Positions 25,345-34,814 of a stretch of 64,000 nucleotides of DNA are shown one piece after another. The DNA is taken from assembly GCF_000820515.1 (NCBI RefSeq), contig NZ_JXDG01000061.1:1-64000 (forward strand), in the 5' to 3' direction. Numbering within the stretch: position 1 is the stretch's first letter; each line of letters begins with the position of its first letter. Below the pieces are notes generated by a model. It did not search any database, was not told where the DNA came from, and saw only the letters and a list, made by a program, of their open reading frames with translations. Source of the DNA: Pseudomonas batumici. Lineage in GTDB: Bacteria; Pseudomonadota; Gammaproteobacteria; Pseudomonadales; Pseudomonadaceae. The position numbers were made by a program, and so were the translations under genes.

Positions 25345-26940
25345 ATGAAGAAGCTTCCCCTGCGTGCCGCCATCGCGGCAGCCGTGTTCAGCGTGGCGAT
25401 CGGCGTTTCGGCCAAGCCGCTGGTGGTTTGTACCGAAGCCAGCCCGGAAGGTTTCGACCCGGTGCTCTACACCACCGCCGTCACCGCCGACGCCGCGGCC
25501 GAAACCATGTTCAACCGTCTGGTGGACTTCAAGCCCGGCACCACCGAGATCCAGCCGGCCCTGGCCGAAAGCTGGGAAGTCAGCCCCGATGGCCTGCAAT
25601 ACACCTTTCACCTGAGAAAAGGCGTCAAGTTCCACACCACCGACTACTTCAAGCCGACTCGCGAGCTGAATGCCGATGACGTGGTCTGGAGCTTCCAACG
25701 GCAACTGGACCCCAACCACCCTTGGCACAAGGCATCCACCGTCGGTTTCCCCTATTTCGAGAGCATGGACTTCCAGAACCTGCTCAAAAGCGTCGACAAA
25801 GTCGACGACATGACCGTGCGCTTCACCCTCAATCGGCCTGAAGCGCCGTTCCTGCCCGACCTGGCCATGGCCTTCACCTCGATCCACTCGGCCGAATACG
25901 CCGACCAGTTGCTCAAGGCCGGCAAGCTCGACGAGCTCAACAGCAAGCCGGTCGGTACCGGCCCGTTCATCTTCCAGCGTTATGCCAAGGACGCCCAGGT
26001 CCGCTTCAAGGCCAACCCGGAGTATTTCCGTGGCAAGCCGCCGGCGGACACCCTGGTGCTGGCCATCACTGTCGACAACAACACCCGCTTGCAGAAACTC
26101 AAGGCCAACGAGTGCCAGGTCGCGCTGTACCCCAAGCCAGACGATGTGCCGAACATCAAGACCGATCCGAACCTGAAGATCGATGAACTGGCGGCCCTGT
26201 CCACCGGCTATGTCGCGATCAACACCGAGCACAAGTACCTGAGCGATGTCCGGGTACGCCAGGCCATCGAACTGGCCCTGAACAAGCAGAACTACGTCGA
26301 CACCCTGTACGGCAAGGGCAATGCCATCCCTGCGGTCAATCCCTACCCTTCGACCCTGCTGGGCTACAACACCCAGCTGAAGAACCCGGCCCAGGACCTG
26401 GACAAGGCCCGCGCCCTGCTCAAGGAAGCCGGCGTCCCCGAAGGCACGGTCATCACCCTCTACACCCGCAACGGCGGCGGCCCGACCAACCCGAACCCGC
26501 AACTCGGCGCCCAACTGATGCAGGCCGACCTGGCCAAGATCGGCCTCAAGCTCGATATCCGCGTCATGGAGTGGGCCGAAATGCTCAAGCGGGCGAAAAA
26601 GGGTGAACACGACATGGTCTCCGCCGGCTGGGCCGGTGACAACGGCGACCCGGATAACTTCCTGAGCCCGCTATTGAGTTGCGAAGCGGCGAAAAACGGC
26701 GAAAACTACAGTCGCTGGTGCAATCCGCAGTTCCAGGCGCTGATCGATCAGGCGCGCGCCAAGACTGACCCGGCCGAACGTGCCGCACTCTATGAGCGGG
26801 CCCTGGCGATCCTGCACAACCAGGTGCTGTGGGTGGACCATGCTCATCCCAAGATGTTTACCGCAATGCGCAAGAACGTAGAGGGCTACCACATGAGCCC
26901 GCTATCCCTGAACAACTTCGCCACCACCCAGGTGAAGTAG
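25345..26940 (+). CDS. dppA4: dipeptide ABC transporter substrate-binding protein, paralogue 4
   Basis: A 531-residue SBP_bac_5 protein and the most divergent of the four: its mature start is KPLVVCTEASPEGFDPVLYTTAVTADAAAE and the late block reads NGDPDNFLSPLLSCEAAKNGENYSRWCNPQF. The signal peptide is MKKLPLRAAIAAAVFSVAIGVSA. The ATG at 25345 has AAGGAGGG upstream, stronger than the TTG at 25327. It lies 76 bases before dppB and is thus the likely cognate binding protein of the permease operon. Confidence 0.92.
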   Translation: MKKLPLRAAIAAAVFSVAIGVSAKPLVVCTEASPEGFDPVLYTTAVTADAAAETMFNRLVDFKPGTTEIQPALAESWEVSPDGLQYTFHLRKGVKFHTTDYFKPTRELNADDVVWSFQRQLDPNHPWHKASTVGFPYFESMDFQNLLKSVDKVDDMTVRFTLNRPEAPFLPDLAMAFTSIHSAEYADQLLKAGKLDELNSKPVGTGPFIFQRYAKDAQVRFKANPEYFRGKPPADTLVLAITVDNNTRLQKLKANECQVALYPKPDDVPNIKTDPNLKIDELAALSTGYVAINTEHKYLSDVRVRQAIELALNKQNYVDTLYGKGNAIPAVNPYPSTLLGYNTQLKNPAQDLDKARALLKEAGVPEGTVITLYTRNGGGPTNPNPQLGAQLMQADLAKIGLKLDIRVMEWAEMLKRAKKGEHDMVSAGWAGDNGDPDNFLSPLLSCEAAKNGENYSRWCNPQFQALIDQARAKTDPAERAALYERALAILHNQVLWVDHAHPKMFTAMRKNVEGYHMSPLSLNNFATTQVK

Positions 26941-27016
26941 AACAACAAACGTTCGTCGGTGCCCGACCCCGGGCACTGATGGACACGCCTAACCGGCTGA
27001 TGAGGTACACCACACG

Positions 27017-28027
27017 ATGTTTAGTTTTATTGCCCGCCGACTGGGGTTATTGATCCCCACGTTTTTCGGCATCACGTTGCTGACTTTCGCGTTGATTCGC
27101 ATGATCCCGGGCGATCCCGTGGAAGTCATGATGGGCGAGCGCCGGGTCGACCCGGAAATGCATGCCCAGGCGATGGAACGCCTCGGTCTTAACAAGCCGC
27201 TTTATGCCCAATATATCGACTACGTCGGCAAGCTCGCCCACGGCGACCTCGGCGAGTCCCTGCGTACCCGTACCGGCGTGTGGACCGAGTTCACCACGCT
27301 GTTCCCCGCCACCCTGGAGCTGTCCAGCGCCGCCCTGCTGTTCGCCGGCGTCTTCGGACTGCTGGCCGGGGTGATCGCCGCCCTCAAGCGAGGGTCGCTG
27401 TTCGACCATGGCGTGATGGGAGTCTCCCTGGCCGGCTATTCGATGCCGATCTTCTGGTGGGGCCTGATCCTCATCATGTTCTTCTCCGTGAGCCTGGGCT
27501 GGACCCCGGTGTCCGGACGTGTCGACCTGCTCTACGACATCGAGCCGAGAACCGGCTTCATGCTCATCGACACCCTGCTCAGCGGCCAGACCGATGCGTT
27601 CTGGGATGCGTTGCACCACCTGATCCTGCCGGCCATCGTGCTGGGCACCATCCCGCTGGCGGTGATCGCCCGGATGACCCGCTCCTCGATGCTCGAAGTC
27701 CTGCGTGAAGACTACATCCGCACCGCCCGGGCCAAGGGCCTGTCGCCGGCCCGCGTGGTGTTCGTGCATGGCCTGCGCAACGCGCTGATCCCGGTGCTGA
27801 CCGTGGTCGGCCTGCAAGTCGGCACCCTGCTGGCCGGCGCCGTGCTCACCGAAACCATCTTTTCCTGGCCCGGCATCGGCAAATGGCTGATCGAAGCCAT
27901 CGGCGCCCGGGACTATCCGGTCGTGCAAAACGGCATCCTGTTAATCGCCTGCCTGGTGATTGTGGTCAATTTCGTCGTGGACATCCTCTACGGCCTCGTC
28001 AATCCACGCATCCGTCACCAGCGCTGA
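27017..28027 (+). CDS. dppB: dipeptide ABC transporter permease DppB
   Basis: A 336-residue inner-membrane permease with about six spans. The N-terminus MFSFIARRLGLLIPTFFGITLLTFALIRMIPGDP is typical of DppB/OppB, and the EAA loop that docks the ATPases is visible as LREDYIRTARAKGLSPARVVFVHGLRNALIPV near residue 235. It pairs with DppC in the next gene. Spacing of 10 bases to dppC and continuous same-strand genes indicate one dppBCDF operon. Confidence 0.95.
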   Translation: MFSFIARRLGLLIPTFFGITLLTFALIRMIPGDPVEVMMGERRVDPEMHAQAMERLGLNKPLYAQYIDYVGKLAHGDLGESLRTRTGVWTEFTTLFPATLELSSAALLFAGVFGLLAGVIAALKRGSLFDHGVMGVSLAGYSMPIFWWGLILIMFFSVSLGWTPVSGRVDLLYDIEPRTGFMLIDTLLSGQTDAFWDALHHLILPAIVLGTIPLAVIARMTRSSMLEVLREDYIRTARAKGLSPARVVFVHGLRNALIPVLTVVGLQVGTLLAGAVLTETIFSWPGIGKWLIEAIGARDYPVVQNGILLIACLVIVVNFVVDILYGLVNPRIRHQR

Positions 28028-28037
28028 GATCAAGATC

Positions 28038-28949
28038 ATGAGTACTACTATCGCCTCGACCGTTGTCGATCAAAGCCTGCTGTACCCCTCTCCGTACAAG
28101 GAATTCTGGCAGCACTTCGCCAAGAACAAGGGCGCCGTCGCCGGCCTGCTGTTCATGCTGCTGGTGGTGTTCTGCGCGATCTTCGCGCCCTGGGTCGCTC
28201 CGCACGACCCGAGCGAGCAGTTCCGCGAGGCCCTGCTCACCCCGCCATCGTGGCTTACAGGCGGCCACGCCCAGTTCCTGCTGGGCACCGACGAACTCGG
28301 CCGTGACCTGCTCTCGCGGCTGATCCACGGCTCGCGCCTGTCGCTGCTGATCGGCCTGTCTTCGGTGGTGATGTCGCTGATCCCGGGCATCCTGCTGGGC
28401 CTGCTGGCCGGTTTCTTCCCGCGCGTCCTCGGTCCGACCATCATGCGCCTGATGGACATCATGCTGGCCCTGCCCTCGCTGCTGCTGGCCGTGGCGATCG
28501 TCGCCATCCTCGGCCCAGGCCTGATCAACACCGTGATCGCCATCGCCATCGTCTCGCTGCCGTCCTACGTGCGCCTGACCCGCGCCGCGGTGATGGGCGA
28601 ACTGAACCGCGACTACGTGACCGCCGCGCGCCTGGCCGGCGCCGGCCTGCCGCGCCTGATGTTCATCACCGTGCTGCCCAACTGCATGGCACCGCTGATC
28701 GTCCAGGCCAGCCTGAGCTTCTCCTCGGCGATCCTCGATGCTGCCGCCCTGGGCTTCCTCGGCCTCGGCGTCCAGCCGCCCACCCCGGAGTGGGGCACCA
28801 TGCTGGCCTCGGCCCGCGACTACATCGAACGCGCCTGGTGGGTCGTCAGCCTGCCCGGCCTGACCATTTTGCTCAGCGTGCTGGCAATCAACCTGATGGG
28901 CGACGGCCTGCGCGATGCGCTGGACCCGAAACTCAAGAACGCCGCCTGA
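28038..28949 (+). CDS. dppC: dipeptide ABC transporter permease DppC
   Basis: A 303-residue inner-membrane permease. An N-terminal OppC_N segment (KEFWQHFAKNKGAVAGLLFMLLVVF) is followed by LLGTDELGRDLLSRLIHGSRLSL, a DppC/OppC hallmark, and the EAA loop NRDYVTAARLAGAGLPRLMFITVLPN. The ATG at 28038 is favoured over an earlier in-frame ATG at 27960 inside dppB, because it begins the recognisable protein (MSTTIASTVVDQSLL). Confidence 0.95.
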   Translation: MSTTIASTVVDQSLLYPSPYKEFWQHFAKNKGAVAGLLFMLLVVFCAIFAPWVAPHDPSEQFREALLTPPSWLTGGHAQFLLGTDELGRDLLSRLIHGSRLSLLIGLSSVVMSLIPGILLGLLAGFFPRVLGPTIMRLMDIMLALPSLLLAVAIVAILGPGLINTVIAIAIVSLPSYVRLTRAAVMGELNRDYVTAARLAGAGLPRLMFITVLPNCMAPLIVQASLSFSSAILDAAALGFLGLGVQPPTPEWGTMLASARDYIERAWWVVSLPGLTILLSVLAINLMGDGLRDALDPKLKNAA

Positions 28950-28959
28950 GGAGATTCCC

Positions 28960-29928
28960 ATGTCACTGCTAGAAATCAAGAATCTCAACGTTCGCTTCGG
29001 CGACCAGACCGCCGTTCCGGTGGTCGACGGCCTCGACCTGAGCGTGGACAAGGGCGAAGTCCTGGCCATCGTCGGCGAGTCGGGTTCGGGTAAATCCGTG
29101 ACCATGATGGCGCTGATGGGCCTGATCGAGCGCCCCGGCATCGTCACCGCCGACGCCCTGCGCTTCGACGGCAAGGACATGCTCACGCTCAGCCCCCGCC
29201 AGCGTCGGCAGGTGGTCGGCAAGGACCTGGCGATGGTCTTCCAGGACCCCATGACCGCGCTGAACCCCAGCTACACCGTGGGTTTCCAGATCGAGGAAGT
29301 GCTGCGCCTGCACCTGAAGATGTCCGCCAAGGCCGCCCGCAAGCGCGCCATCGAACTGCTGGAAAAGGTCGAGATCCCGGGTGCCGCCAGCCGCATGGAC
29401 GCCTACCCGCACCAACTGTCCGGTGGCATGAGCCAGCGCGTCGCCATCGCCATGGCGATTGCCGGCGAACCCAAGCTGCTGATCGCCGACGAACCGACCA
29501 CCGCCCTGGACGTGACCATCCAGGCGCAGATCATGGACCTGCTGCTCAGCCTGCAACAGGAGCAGAACATGGGCCTGGTGCTGATCACCCACGACCTCGC
29601 GGTCGTTGCCGAAACCGCCCGACGGGTCTGCGTGATGTACGCCGGTCAAGCCGTGGAAGTCGGCCAGGTCCCGGGCCTGTTCGATATTCCGGCGCATCCG
29701 TACAGCGAAGCCCTGCTCAAGGCGATTCCGGAGCACAGCCTCGGCGCCGAGCGCCTGTCGACCCTGCCGGGCATCGTTCCCGGTCGCTATGACCGACCCC
29801 AGGGTTGCCTGCTGTCGCCGCGCTGCCCCTACGTGCAGGAGAAGTGCCGGCAGCAGCGTCCGACCCTGGACCCGAAAGCCAACAGCCTTGCCCGTTGCTT
29901 CTTCCCGCTGAATCAGGAGGTGGCGTAA
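28960..29928 (+). CDS. dppD: dipeptide ABC transporter ATPase DppD
   Basis: A 322-residue ATPase subunit. Walker A is GESGSGKSV (near residue 40), the signature is LSGGMSQRVAIAMAI and Walker B is LLIADEPTTALD. The C-terminal oligopeptide-ATPase extension has a cysteine-rich motif (GCLLSPRCPYVQEKC), which in DppD/OppD proteins binds an Fe-S cluster. The ATG at 28960 has GAGGAG upstream. Its stop overlaps the dppF start (TAATG), coupling the two ATPases. Confidence 0.95.
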   Translation: MSLLEIKNLNVRFGDQTAVPVVDGLDLSVDKGEVLAIVGESGSGKSVTMMALMGLIERPGIVTADALRFDGKDMLTLSPRQRRQVVGKDLAMVFQDPMTALNPSYTVGFQIEEVLRLHLKMSAKAARKRAIELLEKVEIPGAASRMDAYPHQLSGGMSQRVAIAMAIAGEPKLLIADEPTTALDVTIQAQIMDLLLSLQQEQNMGLVLITHDLAVVAETARRVCVMYAGQAVEVGQVPGLFDIPAHPYSEALLKAIPEHSLGAERLSTLPGIVPGRYDRPQGCLLSPRCPYVQEKCRQQRPTLDPKANSLARCFFPLNQEVA

Positions 29929-30899
29929 TGGCCGTCGTTCTTACCGCCCGCGACCTCACCCGTCACTACGAAGTCTCCCGTGGCCTGTTCAAGGGCCATG
30001 CGCTGGTGCGCGCCCTCAACGGCGTGTCGTTCGAACTGGAAGCCGGCAAGACCCTCGCCGTGGTGGGCGAATCGGGTTGCGGCAAATCCACCCTGGCCCG
30101 GGCCCTGACGCTGATCGAGGAGCCGTCGTCCGGCTCGCTGAAAATCGCCGGCCAGGAAGTCGCCGGCGCCGACAAGGCCCAGCGCAAGCAACTGCGCAAG
30201 GACGTGCAGATGGTGTTCCAGAGCCCCTACGCGTCGCTCAATCCCCGGCAGAAAATCGGCGACCAGTTGGGCGAGCCGCTGCTGATCAACACCAAGCTGT
30301 CCGCCGCCGAACGCCGTGAGAAGGTCCAGGCGATGATGAAGCAGGTCGGCTTGCGCCCCGAGCACTATCATCGCTACCCGCACATGTTCTCCGGCGGCCA
30401 GCGCCAGCGTATCGCCCTGGCACGGGCGATGATGCTGCAGCCGAAAGTGCTGGTGGCGGACGAACCGACCTCGGCGCTGGACGTATCGATCCAGGCGCAG
30501 GTGCTGAACCTGTTCATGGATCTGCAGCAGCAGTTCAACACCGCCTACGTGTTCATTTCCCACAACCTGGCGGTGGTGCGTCACGTCGCCGACCAGGTGT
30601 TGGTGATGTACCTCGGCCGGCCGGTGGAAATGGGCCCGAAGGAGGACATCTATGCCCGTCCCCTGCACCCCTACACCCAGGCACTGCTCTCGGCGACACC
30701 GGCGATCCACCCGGATCCGCTGAAGCCGAAGATCAAGATCGCCGGCGAGCTGCCCAACCCGCTCAACCCGCCGCCCGGCTGCGCCTTCCACAAGCGCTGC
30801 CCGTACGCCACCGAGCGTTGCAGCACGGAAGAGCCGGCCTTGCGCCTGCTCGACACACGCCAGGTAGCCTGCCACTACGCGGAGCAATTCCTCGGCTGA
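29928..30899 (+). CDS. dppF: dipeptide ABC transporter ATPase DppF
   Basis: A 323-residue second ATPase of the DppD/DppF pair. Walker A is GESGCGKST, the signature FSGGQRQRIALARAM and Walker B VLVADEPTSALD; the tail has GCAFHKRCPYATERC, again the Fe-S-type motif. The ATG shares a base with the dppD stop and has AGGAGG upstream. It is the last gene of the operon, followed by a terminator at 30955. Confidence 0.95.
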   Translation: MAVVLTARDLTRHYEVSRGLFKGHALVRALNGVSFELEAGKTLAVVGESGCGKSTLARALTLIEEPSSGSLKIAGQEVAGADKAQRKQLRKDVQMVFQSPYASLNPRQKIGDQLGEPLLINTKLSAAERREKVQAMMKQVGLRPEHYHRYPHMFSGGQRQRIALARAMMLQPKVLVADEPTSALDVSIQAQVLNLFMDLQQQFNTAYVFISHNLAVVRHVADQVLVMYLGRPVEMGPKEDIYARPLHPYTQALLSATPAIHPDPLKPKIKIAGELPNPLNPPPGCAFHKRCPYATERCSTEEPALRLLDTRQVACHYAEQFLG

Positions 30900-30906
30900 C
30901 AGGCAC

Positions 30907-30939
30907 AAAAAAGCGCTCTCCTGTGTAAGCGAGAGCGCT
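30907..30939 (-). terminator. minus-strand terminator of the acid-tail gene
   Basis: AGCGCTCTC and GAGAGCGCT form a stem flanked on the left by an A-run, so the minus-strand transcript would read stem then T-run. It fits the convergent gene at 31039. Confidence 0.65.
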
Positions 30940-30954
30940 GAAAGGGGTGAATCC

Positions 30955-31001
30955 AGCCCTTTGCACCAAGAGAGCTATTCGCTTGGCGCAAAGGGCTTTT
31001 T
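30955..31001 (+). terminator. terminator of the dppBCDF operon
   Basis: AGCCCTTTGCACCAAG pairs with CTTGGCGCAAAGGGCT (one mismatch) and is followed by TTTTT. It lies 55 bases after dppF, next to the oppositely directed terminator for the convergent gene. Confidence 0.85.
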
Positions 31002-31038
31002 CATTTGAGTTGCACAGATCCGCTGTAACGGCGGGACC

Positions 31039-31260
31039 TCAGCCCTGGGTATCGTCTTCGTCGCTGCTGTCGTCGCTCGAACCGTCGTCCTTGCTGTCGT
31101 CAGGCTTGGTATCGGCTGCATAGAGCATATGCGTCGGGGCCTTCGAAACAGAAACCGCCCCATGATCCGACACCGTATTACTGGCCCAGGCACCTGAAGC
31201 CCCCACCATCAACAGCACCAGTACCTTGATCAGCAGCACGCCGCGTTGAAAGATTTTCAT
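31039..31260 (-). CDS. small exported protein with an Asp/Ser-rich tail
   Basis: A 73-residue product with a Sec-type signal (MKIFQRGVLLIKVLVLLMVGASGAWA, cut near AWA/SNT). The mature part is about 47 residues and ends in an acidic repeat of Asp and Ser (DDSKDD.SSDDSSDEDD). It resembles short Pseudomonas hypothetical proteins that may bind cations in the periplasm, but I know no function. The ATG at 31260 follows GAGG and GGAA motifs, while 12 upstream in-frame codons look non-coding. It converges on dppF with paired terminators. Confidence 0.6.
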   Translation of the reverse strand: MKIFQRGVLLIKVLVLLMVGASGAWASNTVSDHGAVSVSKAPTHMLYAADTKPDDSKDDGSSDDSSDEDDTQG

Positions 31261-31504
31261 CGTTGCTTCCGTCCCTCGTGGATAAGTCACAAGCACCTTG
31301 CAGCCGACTTCAAGAAGGCAACCGCAACTTGTCTGAACCTAGTCGGGTTGAACCGACTTTTCCATACTGGCCAGATGAAAACTGCTGGTTGGCGATAGAA
31401 TTATTCAGACTGATAATTAGACCCAAAGGGCATAAAGGTCTTCTCAACAGCGTTTCTCAACACCACCATCCCTGGGCAATCTTTCTGTGTGCGGGGCATC
31501 TTCA

Positions 31505-31951
31505 CTACAATTTGTCCGAAGACAGGACATCGAAACGCTTTTGCATAAAAAACCTGTCATGTCCGGCGACCGGATAATCCTTAAGTTCGCCGAATATGCT
31601 GAAGCCAAGCCGGAGGTAAAAATCCGGCGCTTGGAAGGAGAAGGTATCCAGCCAAATACCTTGGCAGCCTTTCTTACGGGCCAGCGTCTCCGCCATGCTC
31701 ATCAACTTCGACCCCATTCCTTGCCCTCGGGCGATCTCAGGCACAACAAGCAACTCAACGAATAGCCACTGTCCGGAAATTTTGGCGTATAAACCACCCT
31801 GGCTATTGCCCGTTTCATCCTGGATTAAGAGCGCAATTTTTTCGACTCCCACCCGTCCGGTATGTGCCTGGTTGTATTCGCTCAACGGTGCCAGAATTGC
31901 TTGGTAATCGGCTTCTTGAGGCGCTTCTTTTATCTCGACCCGTAAGTTCAC
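31505..31951 (-). CDS. GNAT-family N-acetyltransferase
   Basis: A 148-residue acetyltransferase of the GNAT fold. The acetyl-CoA site is clear in WLFVELLVVPEIARGQGMGSKLMSMAETLARKKGCQGIWLDTFSFQAPDFYLRLGF, whose RGQGMGSKL is the pyrophosphate-binding motif. The substrate is unknown. The start is a GTG at 31951 preceded by AGGGAGAG. Codon use is more AT-rich than in the dpp operon, as is the exported protein that follows; this patch may have a different origin. Confidence 0.85.
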   Translation of the reverse strand: MNLRVEIKEAPQEADYQAILAPLSEYNQAHTGRVGVEKIALLIQDETGNSQGGLYAKISGQWLFVELLVVPEIARGQGMGSKLMSMAETLARKKGCQGIWLDTFSFQAPDFYLRLGFSIFGELKDYPVAGHDRFFMQKRFDVLSSDKL

Positions 31952-32214
31952 AGCTCTCTCCCTAGGCTCTGTACAAAAAATACTGTCGCAAAGATAGCAG
32001 CGAACAGACCAGCGTGACCATGGCTGAAAAATTTTCTAGGCAGCAAAGCTTTCCGAGACCGAGGCTGAACGGCGAGTACATCCAAAATAGAAACAAACCT
32101 CAAACAATCAAGAAAACACCTACACAACAAATCCAATCCCCCTGACAGCTTTCACTGGCCTCGGAGAAATATATTCCTCTATCCTTCAGCCAGATTTCTG
32201 GAAGTGCATAATAA
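31952..32214. other. AT-rich gap without a gene
   Basis: About 260 bases between two divergent genes. It is clearly more AT-rich than the window average and holds no supported ORF. Promoters for both neighbours should lie here, though I cannot single one out. Confidence 0.4.
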
Positions 32215-32733
32215 ATGCGGCCTAACTCCTATACCTGCCTTTTCGCCGCTCTGCTTTCAACCGTTGCACAGGCTGACGACTTGAGCGTAAAAGAAGAGCT
32301 GATCAGTCAGTTCAAAGAAGCCACGAACCGCTATCACAAAAAATCCGACGACTGCCTGCTGCAGGAAAAAACCAAAACAGCCATCACGCCAAACGACCTT
32401 AGCCCTTTCAAAAAATCAGAAGCGGTTATCCTGCTTGGAACAGAAATAAGGCAGCGGCTCAAAACCTGCATAGAAGCTGAAGAAAGTATAGCTATCCGCA
32501 AACATCTGGAGTTATTGGACCATCTGACATCAAAAGAAAAAAACTCTGCCGACTTCAACACCTACAGCGAAATACTCAGCACTTATTTTGGCATAGACGA
32601 CAATTTCGATAGAGAGCGCCACGAAAAATATAAGAAAATCGCTCAAGCTGAAAGAGATAAGTTTCTCGCCCTCACGAAAGACAAAAACCTTCAGGTCAAA
32701 CTCACGCCACTCATAGAGCATCTGACAGACTAA
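32215..32733 (+). CDS. exported hypothetical protein
   Basis: A 172-residue protein with a short signal peptide (MRPNSYTCLFAALLSTVAQA, cut near AQA/DDLS). The mature part is strongly helical, charged and lysine-rich, with two cysteines (DDCLL and LKTCIE), which could form a disulphide in the periplasm. I recognise no family. The ATG at 32215 has GGAAG upstream. Use of AAA, ATA and AGA codons is high compared with the neighbours. It ends in a bidirectional terminator. Confidence 0.7.
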   Translation: MRPNSYTCLFAALLSTVAQADDLSVKEELISQFKEATNRYHKKSDDCLLQEKTKTAITPNDLSPFKKSEAVILLGTEIRQRLKTCIEAEESIAIRKHLELLDHLTSKEKNSADFNTYSEILSTYFGIDDNFDRERHEKYKKIAQAERDKFLALTKDKNLQVKLTPLIEHLTD

Positions 32734-32745
32734 TCAGCGCTTAAT

Positions 32746-32779
32746 AAAAAAGGCAAAACACTCATGTTTTGCCTTTTTC
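32746..32779. terminator. bidirectional terminator
   Basis: AAAAAGGCAAAACA-CTCA-TGTTTTGCCTTTTT is a perfect stem with A and T runs on both sides. It serves the exported protein gene on the plus strand and prfC on the minus strand. Confidence 0.9.
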
Positions 32780-32796
32780 ATATCACTTCTTTCTAT

Positions 32797-34380
<1,584 letters not shown>

Positions 34381-34814
34381 GGGAAATCGCCTGGCATGTG
34401 AGTCAAAAAAGGGCAGCGATTATAGCCTAAGTCGATGGCAGAACCGAACCGTTGAGCTCCTGACGGATGGCTGAAGACTGTTTTTCACGGAACATCAGAC
34501 TGTCATCCGGGTCAGTTACACAATGACTGATCCGGGCCGCGCGACGGACGCGTGCAAAAACGCGACATTTTTAGTTGATCTCAAGCCCCTCAAGTCCTAA
34601 AGTTCGCGCCGAACGTCCATGCTGGAAACGATCCATCCGGCTCAAGTACTGACGACGAGACAGCAAGGCCAAGCGCAGTAGCTTTCAAGCGACCCGAATG
34701 GCCTTTTTGCTTTCGGCGACATGCCTTGGGAAGTAGGCGAACCAAAGTGGGGATACGGAGGACGTTCATTTGCACCCATTGATAGATCACGTTTGCCACT
34801 AGGAGCCCCACCGT
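34381..34814. other. long speC upstream region
   Basis: About 430 bases lie between divergent prfC and speC. I see no ORF with coding character. A promoter-like pair is described separately. If it is used, the speC leader would be about 200 bases long, long enough for regulation by RNA structure, but no known riboswitch pattern was recognised. Confidence 0.4.
34575..34603 (+). promoter_or_regulatory. candidate speC promoter
   Basis: TTGATC (34575-34580) and TAAAGT (34598-34603) are separated by 17 bases, a reasonable sigma70 pair. It lies about 210 bases before the speC ATG. This is a pattern match only. Confidence 0.4.

Noticed and set aside
34381..34814. Riboswitch or small RNA upstream of speC
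   Set aside because: No recognisable aptamer or strong hairpin-T-run pattern could be read by eye; only a promoter candidate is listed.
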